Part shown: piece after piece, positions 1-10,026 of the stretch
Numbering within the stretch: position 1 is the stretch's first letter
How the letters are laid out: every line of letters starts with the position of its first letter
Assembly: GCA_023055425.1 (NCBI GenBank)
Contig: JALGPY010000008.1
Location: forward strand, 17,395,359-17,459,358
Direction: 5' to 3'
Length of the DNA: 64,000 nucleotides
Source: Linanthus parryae
Taxonomy: Eukaryota; Streptophyta; Magnoliopsida; Ericales; Polemoniaceae
Translations under genes and position numbers: made by a program
Notes under the pieces: generated by a model
Told to the model about the DNA's origin: nothing
Databases searched by the model: none
What the model saw: only the letters and a program-made list of their open reading frames with translations

Positions 1-14
1 GGCAAATTCTCCAT
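1..14 (-). CDS. 5' end of an agglutinin-aerolysin gene copy (runs off window)
   Basis: Read on the minus strand, these 14 bases are a start codon and the first four codons of a protein beginning MENL, followed by two bases of the next codon. They and the following CT-rich leader match the start of the complete gene at 55297-56739 almost base for base. The body of the gene lies outside the window, so its integrity cannot be judged. The inference that it is a paralogue rests on the shared leader and about 1.2 kb of related upstream sequence, not on coding sequence. Confidence 0.75.
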
Positions 15-1235
15 TTCTCTCTCTCTCTCTCTGCTAAATGAGCTCTTTCTTTTTTCTCTCTCCCTGTTTGCTTTGCTTTGCTTTGTTGTGCTTTTACCTT
101 GCTCCGGTGCTGCTCTATTTGTAAGGGGAAACTAGAGATTCAAGAGAAGACTTGGGAAGTTAATGAGACAGACATGTATTGTATTTTATTAAAGGAGATA
201 GTGGAAAGAACATGTAATGATTTTTTTCAATTAGTTGCCAATTGCTGCAATAATTATTTGATTTTCTGAGTGTTTATACAAAACAAGCATTATTCATAGG
301 GAGTAAAAAATGCAAGAAATCCAAAGAACAGTTAGGTGCGTATGAATGGGTATTAGACACTTTCATCCTTCAAGTTTGATCCAAAGACACTTTCACACAT
401 TCTAGTTTGGGAAATGATACTTTCACTCATTTCGTGTCATAAATTTCAGGATACCTACACTCCTTAACCTAATAATCAGGGGTGGAAGTCTTTCGCCGGT
501 AGTAACTTTTGGATCAGTTTGTCCCTCTTAGTGTATGGAATGATGTATTCAGGAAGTGTAAATATATCCCGAAGTACGCTACACTAAAGGTGCAAGAGTG
601 CCATTTCTTTTCTTTTTCCTAACTATTTCTTTTCCTTTTGTGCGACTGAGTCGGCCATTCGTACAAAAGGCTCTGTATTGTATTTTATTAAAGGAGATAG
701 TTGAAAGAACATGTAATGTTTGGTTCTTTCAATCAGTGAGCAATTGCTTCAATAATAAGTTGACTTTCTGAGTGTTTATACAAAACAATCATTATTCTTA
801 CGGAACGAAAAAATGCATGAAATCCAAAGAATAGTTAGGTGCGTATGAATGGGTAATAGACACTTTCACCCCTTCAAGTTTAATCCATTGACACTTTCAC
901 CCCTTCTAGTTTGTGAAATGATACTTTTACTCCTTTTGTGTGATAAATTTCAGGACATCTACACTCTTTAACCTATTATTCAGGGGTGGAAGTCTTTCAC
1001 TGATAGTAACGTTTGGATCAGTTTTTCCCTCTTAGTGGATGGAATGATGCAGTCAAGAGGTGTATGTATCCTCGTGAAATATGCCACACCAAAGGTGCGA
1101 AAGTGTCATTTCTTTTCTTTTCGCCTTGAAGGTGCATTTCCCAAACTTAGAGGGGTGGAAATATCTTTTCTCCCGTAGGAAAACTTCTGTTCCTATCCTA
1201 TTCACACGTACATAATCATGGAAATGTGTAGGATC
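15..1235 (-). promoter_or_regulatory. Leader and upstream region of the left-edge agglutinin gene copy
   Basis: The region starts with a CT-rich leader like that of the complete gene (56740 onward) and continues with sequence similar to 56740-57490. The place corresponding to the TATA box of the complete gene lies at 117-126. There the minus strand reads CTTACAAATAG instead of CTTATAAATAG, so the box carries a T-to-C change. Farther upstream the shared segment is present twice (see the repeat entry). There are no convincing coding regions; small open frames here are chance. The region ends where the copia fragment begins near 1238. Confidence 0.6.
168..1124. repeat. Tandem duplication of upstream segment, two diverged units
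   Basis: Unit 1 (about 168-625) and unit 2 (about 672-1124) share the same order of phrases. These include a stretch beginning tgtattgtattttattaaag, a block on 'gacactttcac', and a tail with 'ccatttcttttcttt' or a close variant. Only one such unit lies upstream of the complete gene (about 56930-57400). The units differ by many substitutions, so the duplication is not recent. Confidence 0.75.
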
Positions 1236-1237
1236 TA

Positions 1238-3492
1238 AGGGAAGTAGAAGATTGGCTAAAGGAGAGATAGACTTGCGCGTCGGGAATGGAGCAAGAGTTG
1301 CTGCATTAACCGTAGGCGTTTATGAGTTGTCTTTTCCCTCTGAACTTATTTTAGAATTAAATAATTGCTATCATGTGTCTGCTATATATGAGCAGAAGCA
1401 TTATTTCTATTTCTTGTTTGGACAAGAAATGTTTTACTATTTCAATCAAGGAAAAATGTTGCTCCATTTATTTTGATAATATGCACTATTGTAGTGCGCA
1501 TTTGTCTAATGAATTATATATCCTTGATCTAAATAATTCCGTCTATAATATAAATACCAAGAGGATTAAAACTATTGATTTATATCCCACTTATCTATGG
1601 CACTGTCGCTAAGTCATATAAACGAGAAACGCATCTCTAGACTCTGTAAGGATGGATTCCTAGACTCATTTGATTATGAATCATATGGAACATGTGAATC
1701 TTGTTTATTAGGAAAAATGACAAAGTCCCATTTCAATAATAAAGGTGAGAGGACCAGTGAGTTATTAAAATTCATACATAGTGATGTGTGTGGGCCGTTT
1801 CCCACGCCTGCCAGAGGTGTTTACCTTTACTTCATTACATTTACTGATGACTTCAGTAGATATGGATTTGTATACCTTATGAAGGCAAAATCCGAATCAT
1901 TTGAATTGTTCAAAGAATTCCATAATGAAGTAGAGAATCAACTTTGCAAGAGAATCAATGCTCTATGATCGGATTGTGGAGGAGAATACTTGAGTCAAGA
2001 TTTTGACGACTATCTTAGAGAATGTGGGATTGTATCCCAACTCACTCCACTCGGAACGCCACAGTGGAATGGCATGTCCGAGAGGAGGAATCGTACCCTG
2101 TTGGACATGGTGCGGTCTATGATGTGTCAAACAGATGTTAAGATATCGTTTTGGGGACATGCTCTATTGACTGCATCTTTTACCATTAATCGTGTTCCAT
2201 CCAAATCGATCATGAAGACACCATATGAGATATGGACTGGGAGGCGTCCCATAGTGTCGCTTATGAAGATCTGGAGTTGCGACGTCTAATGCGTTTACAA
2301 ACAGACAAGCTCTGACCCAAGGCGGATAAGTGTAAGTTTGTGCGATATTCTATGGAAACGAAATGATATTATTTCTACAATCCAACCGAGAACAAAGTGT
2401 TTGTTGCTCGGACCGGTGTGTTTCTAGAAAGAGAATTCGTCTCTAAAGAAGCTAGTGGGAGGGTTGTAGAATTTGAATAAATTCAATAGCCACAAAACAT
2501 TGATCCTACGATGGAGCATGAGCAGGAACCACAAACTGTTGTGGAGCAATCTGTTCAAGTAACACAAGAACTCCGTAGTTCGAGTAGGGTACAGGAACCA
2601 GAGAGGTATGAACTTCTCGTGACTGAGCCCGGTGACACTACTCATGGATGATGAGCCTACTACCTATGGAGAGGTGAAAGGGCCAGACTCAAATAAGTGG
2701 CTTGAAGCCATGAGATCTGAAATGGAATTCATGTATACCAACAAAGTATGGACTTTGGTGGAACCACCCGAAGGGGCTCGGCCCATATGGTACAAGTGGG
2801 TCTTCAAGAAGAAGACAGACATGGATGGCAATATAGTTGCCTACAAGGGGCGATTGGTGCTAAAAGGGTACATGCAGATTCATGGTATTCACTGTGATGA
2901 AACTTTTTCCCCAGTCGCAATGACCAAATTCATTCAAATCCTACTTGCTATTGCATCTTATCACGCCTATGAGATTTGTCATATGGATGTCAAAACAACG
3001 TTTCTGTATGGAAACCTCCTTGAGGATGTGTACATGACACAGCCAGAGGGTTTTGAGGATCCAGAGCATGCCAACAAAAGCTTCTACGAGTTGGAACCGA
3101 CGTTCAGATGGCGCAGTCAAAGAGTTTGGCTTCATCAAAAACGAAGATGAACATTGTGTTTACAAGAAGGTTAGTGGGAGTGATGTTTTATTTCTGATCT
3201 TGTATGTGGATGACATACTACTCATTGGAAACAACATTCCTACCTTGAAATCTGTTAAAGATTGGCTAGGAAAGTGTTTCGCAATGAAGGACTTAGGGGA
3301 TGCAACTTATATACTTGGTATCACGATCTATAGGGATAGATCTAGGAAGTTGCTCGGCCTAAGCCAAATTATATATATAGACAATGTGTTGAAATGGTTC
3401 AACATGCAAGAATCGAAGAAATGATTCTTGCCCATGTCGCATGGAGTCACCCTTTCGAATGCTGACTGTCCCTCCAATCAGATTGAGAAGGA
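1238..3492 (+). pseudogene. Truncated, broken Ty1/copia polyprotein fragment
   Basis: This stretch is collinear with 41998-44296 of the intact copia element E. It covers the end of protease, the GAG-pre-integrase zinc finger region, integrase, and reverse transcriptase past the YVDD box (YVDDILLIG, at about 3204-3230). It lacks gag, RNase H and both LTRs. Integrase is interrupted by a stop near 1966, the integrase-RT linker has several stops (for example near 2287 and 2478), and RT has lost about 38 bp near 3080 relative to element E. Both ends are abrupt: the left abuts lectin promoter DNA and the right abuts the Athila-like LTR. It is a dead relative of element E. Confidence 0.88.
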
Positions 3493-4952
3493 TGATAACT
3501 CCATTTTCGGAGTTATTTTATTCCTTATTTTGCTACGTTTTGCGTGCTCAACATGGAGAATTTGTCTTCTTTTGAGTGAATTATGCTATTATTTGTGAAA
3601 ATGAGTTCTTGTGCTATTATTGTTGAATCCGGGCGTTTCTTGTGTAATTTCGAGCTTTTATTGTGATATGATCGCGGGTTGTGTTTTCTTGTTGTGATTC
3701 GCAGGAAAATAGGGCTTGGAGGATCATGCGGGAGATGGAAACGAACTTCGGAAAGGAGGAACGCAAATGAGAAGTCAAAGAAATCAAAGAAGAGCCAAAA
3801 GAAGATGGAATGAAGTTCTCTTCGTGCGAAGAGATTTCTCTTCGTGCGAAGAGAAAAAGAGTTAGAATATTTTGAAGCTGCAAAAAGTCTTCCCAGAAAC
3901 AACATCTGCCCCTTTATGAGAAGGTCTTCGCACGAAGGGGAAAATGTCTTCGTGCGAAGAGGGTGCTGTCAGGAGCGTTTTGGCGGGGTTTTTCTGTAAT
4001 TTTTGCAAACTTTGTCATAACTTTATGGAAACGTATTAAGGAGTCCTAGGTCGTGATTCTAAGGTATCAGAGCACTTTTTGGAGACTAGAGACGTTGGAG
4101 AAGAAGATTTGGAGCTATGAGAAGATCAAGGAAGCTTGTAATAATTCGTTTGACTTCTAAAACTCCGTTTCTTCGCTACTTTTGTTATTTGATCACGAAA
4201 CTTTGTATGTGAATCATGTTTTTGCGTAACTAAACACTTTTCTCAGGGTATCTCGTAGGGAACTAGGGTTGATCACGATATTTTTGATTTATGGATTTGA
4301 TTTCATGCGTTTGGCTTAATTGATGTACTTTTTTTTATCTAGCTATGTGTATTTTATGTGTTTAATTCATCTGTGCTATCAGCACACATATTGATAGGAT
4401 TGAGCTAGGTTATGAATGTTGGAGACATCGATATTCATTTCCCGGAAAATTGAAATACACACTAGCCGTATCTAGGGTTGAGAAATCTTGCTAGTTAGCT
4501 AAGAACAAAGAGTAGATTAATGATCTTAATGCATACTTCAACTTGTTTAGGCTACAGACATCGGCCTTGCTAGTTTAAGTATTGGTGTTGGTTGAGACAT
4601 CTTCAACACATTCATGCTCGTTTAGCTAGAGTAATAAATCATCGTGTTAACAAAACATAAATCCAATATCGCGAGAAATACCTAGTGACCCGTAGAGATA
4701 TCCTGATTTTGTCAAAACTTGAGAAAAACTCGTAATATTTTATCTTTATTAATCGTGAAGTAATTCATCAGATTAATTGCGATTTTGTCTTTAAATTTTA
4801 GTAGGATCAATAGAACAAAACAACTGCGCCTTGGCCACACAAAGAACAATTTAATAGCTAATTTACAACGAAGTCTCTTGGGTTCGACAACCCGGATTTT
4901 CGGAATTTATTACTACACACGACAGCTGTACACTTGCAGTTGGAGCGTGTCA
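3493..4952 (+). repeat. 5' LTR of the Athila-like element
   Basis: The boundary is set by a TG start at 3493 after the copia fragment and a CA end at 4951-4952, six bases before the primer binding site. Four copies of a nearly palindromic 12-mer lie between about 3818 and 3960: cttcgtgcgaag three times and its complement cttcgcacgaag once. No partner LTR is present, so the length of 1460 bp rests on the TG, CA and PBS positions alone. Confidence 0.7.
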
Positions 4953-4958
4953 AGTTTT

Positions 4959-4976
4959 TGTCGCCGTTGCAGGGGA
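4959..4976 (+). other. Primer binding site of the Athila-like element
   Basis: The 18-mer reads tgtcgccgttgcagggga. It is close to the TGGCGCCGTTGCCGGGGA-type site common in plant gypsy elements, with two changes. It lies just after the LTR end. Confidence 0.6.
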
Positions 4977-5092
4977 CTTCAAATAAATTAGTTATTATTT
5001 TTCTCTTTAGGGATTTACTTTTTCATTTTATACCCGTTACTCATCTATTTTCTGTGTGTGATTTGTGTTTTGAGGTTTGATTTACTTGGTGC

Positions 5093-7118
5093 ATGTCCCG
5101 TTCTATAGACGAGACTTTGCATCCAGTACTTGAGGATCCATAATCGTTATTGCGTGCAGAACGTAGAGACAAGAGGAAAGCAAATTCAGTTCAGATGGAC
5201 GAGCAAACTAGAGCTGAGTTTGAGAGGTTCCGCAAGGGCTTGCTAGATGCGGAAGCAGCTAGAGCTGCAGCTGTGGAAGATGCAGCAAATCGAGCAAGGG
5301 AGACTGAGGAGCTCAGAGCTCAGTTGACCGAGATGCAGGGTGCAATGGCACGCTTGAACCCTCCAAATCCACAACAACTTCCTGGTGCGGGGGTAGTTGA
5401 TAGAAACAATGGAGGATTTAATGGTAGAAACAATGGTGGTAATGGGAATAATGGGGGAAATAATCGGAACGATAATGGTCAGAATGCCGCAGAGCAAGTT
5501 AACAATGATGAGGAGGATGAGCGTCCTTTGGTGGATTACTTCAGAACTACACCGGAGTGGTATCAACCCACTATTGTGAGGCCTCAGATTAACGTCGCGC
5601 ATTTCGAAATACGCCAAACATTGATCAAACATGGTTCATGATGAGTGCTTATTCACTGGAGCCCAAAGTGATGATCCGCATCAACACTTGCTCAATTTCG
5701 AGCAGACTACCTCCACTATGTATGATCAGAGAGTTCCACTCGAGACGATAAAGCTCATGCTTTTTCCATTCTCCTTATCGGGAAAGGCAAAGACATGGCT
5801 TATGGAACTTCCAGCAGGCAGTATCGTTATATGGGCAGATTGTTGCAAGGAATTTCTCAGGAAGTATCTTCCGCCATCCAAGGTTGCTCAACAGATGGCT
5901 AATATAACAAAATTTGCACAACAGGAAGATGATTCTCTAGGAGACACGTGGAGACTGTTCAACCAGCTCCTTCGCAGATGCCCCACACACGGAGAGCCAT
6001 GGTACAAACTTCTGCACTATTTTTATAATGCCCTAGACAGAGAGACTGCAAATGAAATGGATATGATGGCTCAGGGCAATTTTATGGGCCTGGGATTACA
6101 AAGATGTCGAGATCTGCTGGATAATGTAGCAAAACGTGAGTCCAAGAGGTCTTAGACTCGTAGAAACTCGAAATCAGATGGGACATTGGTTAGTAAGATT
6201 GAGTCCATGGTGGAACAAAAATTTGAACATCAGATGGCAGTGATGACTTCGGCTTTCAGTAATATGAATCCATCGGCACAAGTGAAGTCAGTGGGAGAAA
6301 TGGTGGCAGATGCAAATCAGGGATATGCAGATGGTATGGAAGATGTGAACTACATGGGTCAACCAAGACAGAAGTAATGGTCCAACACTTATCATCAAAA
6401 CAACCGCAACCACCCCAACTTCAGTTGTGCCAATCCGAACAGTGGATTATATGCGCCGGGTCAAAGGCCAAATGTTCCATACCAAGCTCAAAGACAGGTT
6501 CCACAACAGCAGGCCCCACAATCAGAAGAACAAGATACAAACGCGTTGTTGAGGAAACTGTTAGCTAGCAATGATAAAATTGAGAGCAAGATTGTCGCGA
6601 TGGAAGCCACGATGAAGAGCCATGAGAAACAAATTGGCCAGATAGCCAATCAAAATACTCGATTGCCACCGGGTATGTTACCTTCTAACACAATCACTCC
6701 ACCTGAGCAATTGAAGGCTATCACTACTCGTAGTGGGACCACCACTAAGGATCCTCCATATCCTACCCACGCGCGAGCGTAGGCGACCAAGGCCACCGAA
6801 AAAGCATTGGATGAAGAAATTCCCGTGCCTACCGTCATTCCTCAATCAAAGGACACGAGTAGGAAGTCGGAGGAGAAGGCTAAGCCAAAGGAGTATTATA
6901 GTGTGCGTGTGCCATACCCACAAAGATTGAAGAGTCAAGAGGATGCCAAGCACTTCAAGAAGTTTGTAGATATCTTCAAGAAGTTACACATCAATATCCC
7001 CTTTGCGGAAGTAATTTCACAAATGCCCAAATACGCAAAATTTCTCAAGGACCTCCTCTCTAATAGGAGGCGCATGGATGATTTTGAAACCGTGACTCTG
7101 AATGAGGAGTGTAGCGTC
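5093..7118 (+). pseudogene. Athila-like gag, with stops and a frameshift
   Basis: Reading starts at an ATG at 5093 (MSRSIDETLHP). The N-terminal part has a coiled-coil-like charged segment and a G/N-rich stretch (about 5400-5500). The Retrotrans_gag domain follows at about 5640-6130, and a C-terminal K/E-rich region precedes the protease site. Damage includes an in-frame TAA at 5141-5143, a frameshift near 5630, a TAG at 6153-6155, a TAA at 6375-6377 and a TAG at 6780-6782. Between these breaks the frame is otherwise preserved, so the damage is by point changes. It cannot make a full Gag. Confidence 0.85.
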
Positions 7119-8755
7119 GTTGTCCTCATGGGGTGGTGAATCATTTCCATCATGTTTTTCATTCACCTCAACTTGGGGTATTTGTTGAGGAACAACAGTT
7201 TCTTGAGAATGATATGATGGTATGACATCCACTCTAATTCCATCAAGTTCAACTTTCCGTGACTCACTACTCCCACTAACCTCGCCATTCACCAAGAACT
7301 TGGCATTTGCAGTTTCAACAATTCTCAAACTATGATTAGGACAGTAAAATCTATACATTTTTTTTTAACTTTAATGGATAACCAATAAAGTATCCAGAAA
7401 TCGTTCTTGAATCTAACTTTATTTCATGTGGATTGTAGATTCGAGCCTCAGCTGGACAACCCCAAACATGCATATGCCTTAAACTAGGTTTCCATCCAGT
7501 CCACAACTCGTAAGGAGTAGTTAGAATAGCTTTGCTAGGAACCCGATTCAAGATATACATAGCGGTTTTAAAAGCTTCACTCCACAGTGAAATGGGTACA
7601 TATGAATTACTTAACATACTCCTAACCATATCCATAAGAGTTCGGTTACGCCTTTCAGCAACACCATTTTGCTGAGGCTAACCTGGCATTGTGTATTGAG
7701 CACAAATGCCCCGCTTCTCTAGGAATTTAACAAATGGGCCGGGATGTTGTCCCGACTCATCATATCTACCATAATATTCACCGCCTTTATCTGATCTAAC
7801 AACTTTAACTTTCCTATACAATTGTCTCTCGACTTCCGTAATGTACACCTCAAGGATGTCAGCAGCGTGAGACTTTTCATGGAGTAGATAAAGATAACCA
7901 TAACGCGATAGATCATCGATAAAGGTAATGCAATACTTTTCACCAGTTAAACATGGAATAGGGATTTCACAAATATCCGTGTGAATGATCTCAAGAAGTT
8001 CTTTACTTCTTGTGGCACCTTTCTTGCTGTGTTTGGTTTGCTTTCCCTTAATGCAATCCACATACATCTCAAAGTCACTGAAGTCTAGATTCTCCAAAAT
8101 TCCAGATTTCACTGACCTTTGAATCCTTTCTTTGGAAATATGTCCCAAACGTCTATGCCACAAGGTAGAAGAACTTTCATTTGTAAAACTACGTTTCACA
8201 CCACGATTCGAATCCATAACCATTAATGATTGTTCAAACTCACGATTCAAGAAAATTCTATATAAACCATCACATAAAATTCCAGAACCAACAATATTAG
8301 ATTTAAACATCAAACCGAGTTTTTTGACAACCAAATAAAGCAGAATATCCAAACAAATCTAGCTTAGACAATGATACAAGATTCCTAGAAATCGAAGGTA
8401 CATAAAAAGTGTTATAAAGATCTAACTTATGACCCGTATCTAAGACCAAACGATAAGTGCCGATGAGAACGACATCAGCCTTGAGACGGTTCCCCATGTA
8501 AATGATCTTTTCACTTTCCTCTGGTTTCCGGGTTGTAAGGAATCCCTGCATTGAATTCGTGATGTGAGTAGAGGCACCAGAATCTAACCACCAAGAATTT
8601 GAAGGAACTTCAGCAAGGTTTGATTCGTAACATACAAAAGAAAGTTGCATACCTTTCTTTTCGAACCAAGCCTCACGCTTGTCACAGTCCTTCTTTAATG
8701 TCCCTTCTTTCCACAAAAGTAACACTTGACATTGTGAACATTCCCGTTATCCTGG
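7119..8755 (-). pseudogene. Copia-2 zinc knuckle, protease and integrase remnant
   Basis: Reading leftward from 8755 there is a CCHC knuckle start (C-Y-F-C-G-K-K-G-H) that is then out of frame. A protease with WWLDSGASTHI follows (active D-S-G), then the GAG-pre-integrase HRRLGHISKERI region, the integrase core with HTDICEIPIP and FIDDLSRYGYLY, and the integrase tail RNRTLMDMVRSM with NRVPSKAI. A frameshift lies in the knuckle near 8705 and another near 8330, an in-frame TAG at about 7678-7680, and a third frameshift at a T-run near 7360. The last part (7119-7358) is the linker before RT. It is non-functional. Confidence 0.85.
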
Positions 8756-9383
8756 TGTGCACAAGAGATTCCGGCGGGGAGACCTCCGTGTACACCGTAA
8801 GTAGAGGATCAGAGATGGCACAGGAAGAGTTGGGTTGTGTGTAGGGAGAGAGTAAGGCAGTAGTAATGTCTGAGAGAGAGACAGAGGTTTGGCAGAGCTT
8901 TCGCGTATGGCTAGTGCGTTCTCTTTTGTATGGAAAGGTTAACGTCCTATATATAGCAGGGAACGTGACCGTTGTAGTGTGGTTAATGCGCCCATTAATG
9001 GCGTCTTAATTAGCTTAACCACAACGGCACGTTCATTTGAGTATATAGGGACCGTTACAGCACGTTATGCGCGAATACCGGAACCGTTATGAGGTTGACC
9101 GGGTTTGACAGGATTGACCGGGTTTATGGAGCTCGTGCCATAAATCTCTCAAAAGCAGTTACTAAAGGTCGCGTGCGGGCTTGGCTCGCACGCGACAGGA
9201 CTTACTCTAGCCTCTAAACCACTAAGTCCCTACAAGTCCCGTGCAGTGGTATGCGAGGGCTCTGTCTCGCAGCCCCCACATCGATCAGCTCGGCTGGTGA
9301 TCCAGTGTGTGTGGAGCACAATATGGTGTGCTGGATGGTTGCCACGTGGCCAAGATCTGTCAGCTCAGAAAGCACTATCTACA
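8756..9383 (-). repeat. 3' LTR of the Tat element (left copy)
   Basis: The 628-bp sequence matches 22875-23487 along its length. It carries 15 extra bases near 9173-9187, inside a GC-rich segment reading cgcgtgcgggcttggctcgc. A TATA-like ctatatatag lies near 8948-8957. Ends are tgtgcac at 8756 and tctaca at 9383 on the plus strand. Confidence 0.93.
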
Positions 9384-9397
9384 TTAGCCCCCTTTCT
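9384..9397 (-). other. Polypurine tract of the Tat element
   Basis: On the minus strand the 3' LTR is immediately preceded by AGAAAGGGGGCTAA, a purine-rich tract in the position used to prime plus-strand synthesis. Confidence 0.7.
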
Positions 9398-10026
9398 GCG
9401 CGTGAAGACTCATATCTGTATAGACTTCCTTGCGCAGAAACCAACATACGCGTCGCCGCCACGCACCAATTCAAACACGAGTAAATTCAGCCCCTGTGCG
9501 TGCCATTATGACCTAAAACCCCTAGAGTCGTGCCGTCTGGCCTTTAGGGTTTTAGGCGTGACGTCAGCTTGCCCTGTGATTGCGCGATTCGACGGTGACG
9601 GTTGCGATTCGACTACTGAAAGGACGCAACCCTTCATTGTTTTTGGATAAATACTTTGTACTCTCCATTGTTGCAAAGCATCACTTCTTTTCTCTTAAAG
9701 TGAATGATACCCGGAAGTCTTCGAGAGCAGATTCAGATAATCAATCACCAGTTCAGAACTGCAAATCGTCTTCTTCAACTGTGTGTATCCAAGCAGGCTT
9801 CGCGAAAACAAGGTTGGCCTTGTTCAATTTCGATTTAAAATACTAGTGTATGCTTCGAACTGCGTTGGATCTGCAAATCCATTATCTCTGCAAACAATTC
9901 CAATCCCTAATTTCTGAAATTGATACCAGAAACTGTTCATCTTTCTTCCCATAGATCTTGAATTTCGACATTCAAACTGAAGTGTGGCATATTTCTCCCC
10001 CCTTTTTTTCTTGCTCTTCCGCAGGA
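9398..10026 (+). promoter_or_regulatory. Region upstream of the antisense plant mobile domain gene
   Basis: No protein-coding frame here is convincing. The stretch would be the promoter and 5' leader of the plus-strand gene starting at 10027. A possible TATA-like ggataaatac lies near 9645-9654. A pyrimidine-rich tract ending cttccgcag occurs right before the ATG (acceptor-like, ending 10024), so an intron in the 5' leader is possible. Both are inferences from motifs only. Confidence 0.35.

Larger units (their letters stand above)
3493..7118 (+). mobile_element. 5' part of an Athila-like Ty3/gypsy retrotransposon
   Basis: An LTR (3493-4952), a primer binding site (4959-4976) and a gag gene (5093-7118) follow in the expected order. 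The gag similarity, with the 'DDPHQHL' and 'FPFSLSGKAKTWL' phrases and the 'MPKYAKFLKDLL' protease-proximal phrase, is typical of the Athila lineage. The element stops abruptly near 7118, just before the protease core, where minus-strand copia-2 sequence starts. Pol and the 3' LTR are missing. It begins exactly where the copia fragment ends, so it probably inserted into that copia and the far side was later deleted. Confidence 0.82.

Noticed and set aside
9246..9650. Open frames across the Tat 3' LTR
   Set aside because: The same frames recur in the other LTR and cross the LTR border; no protein similarity.
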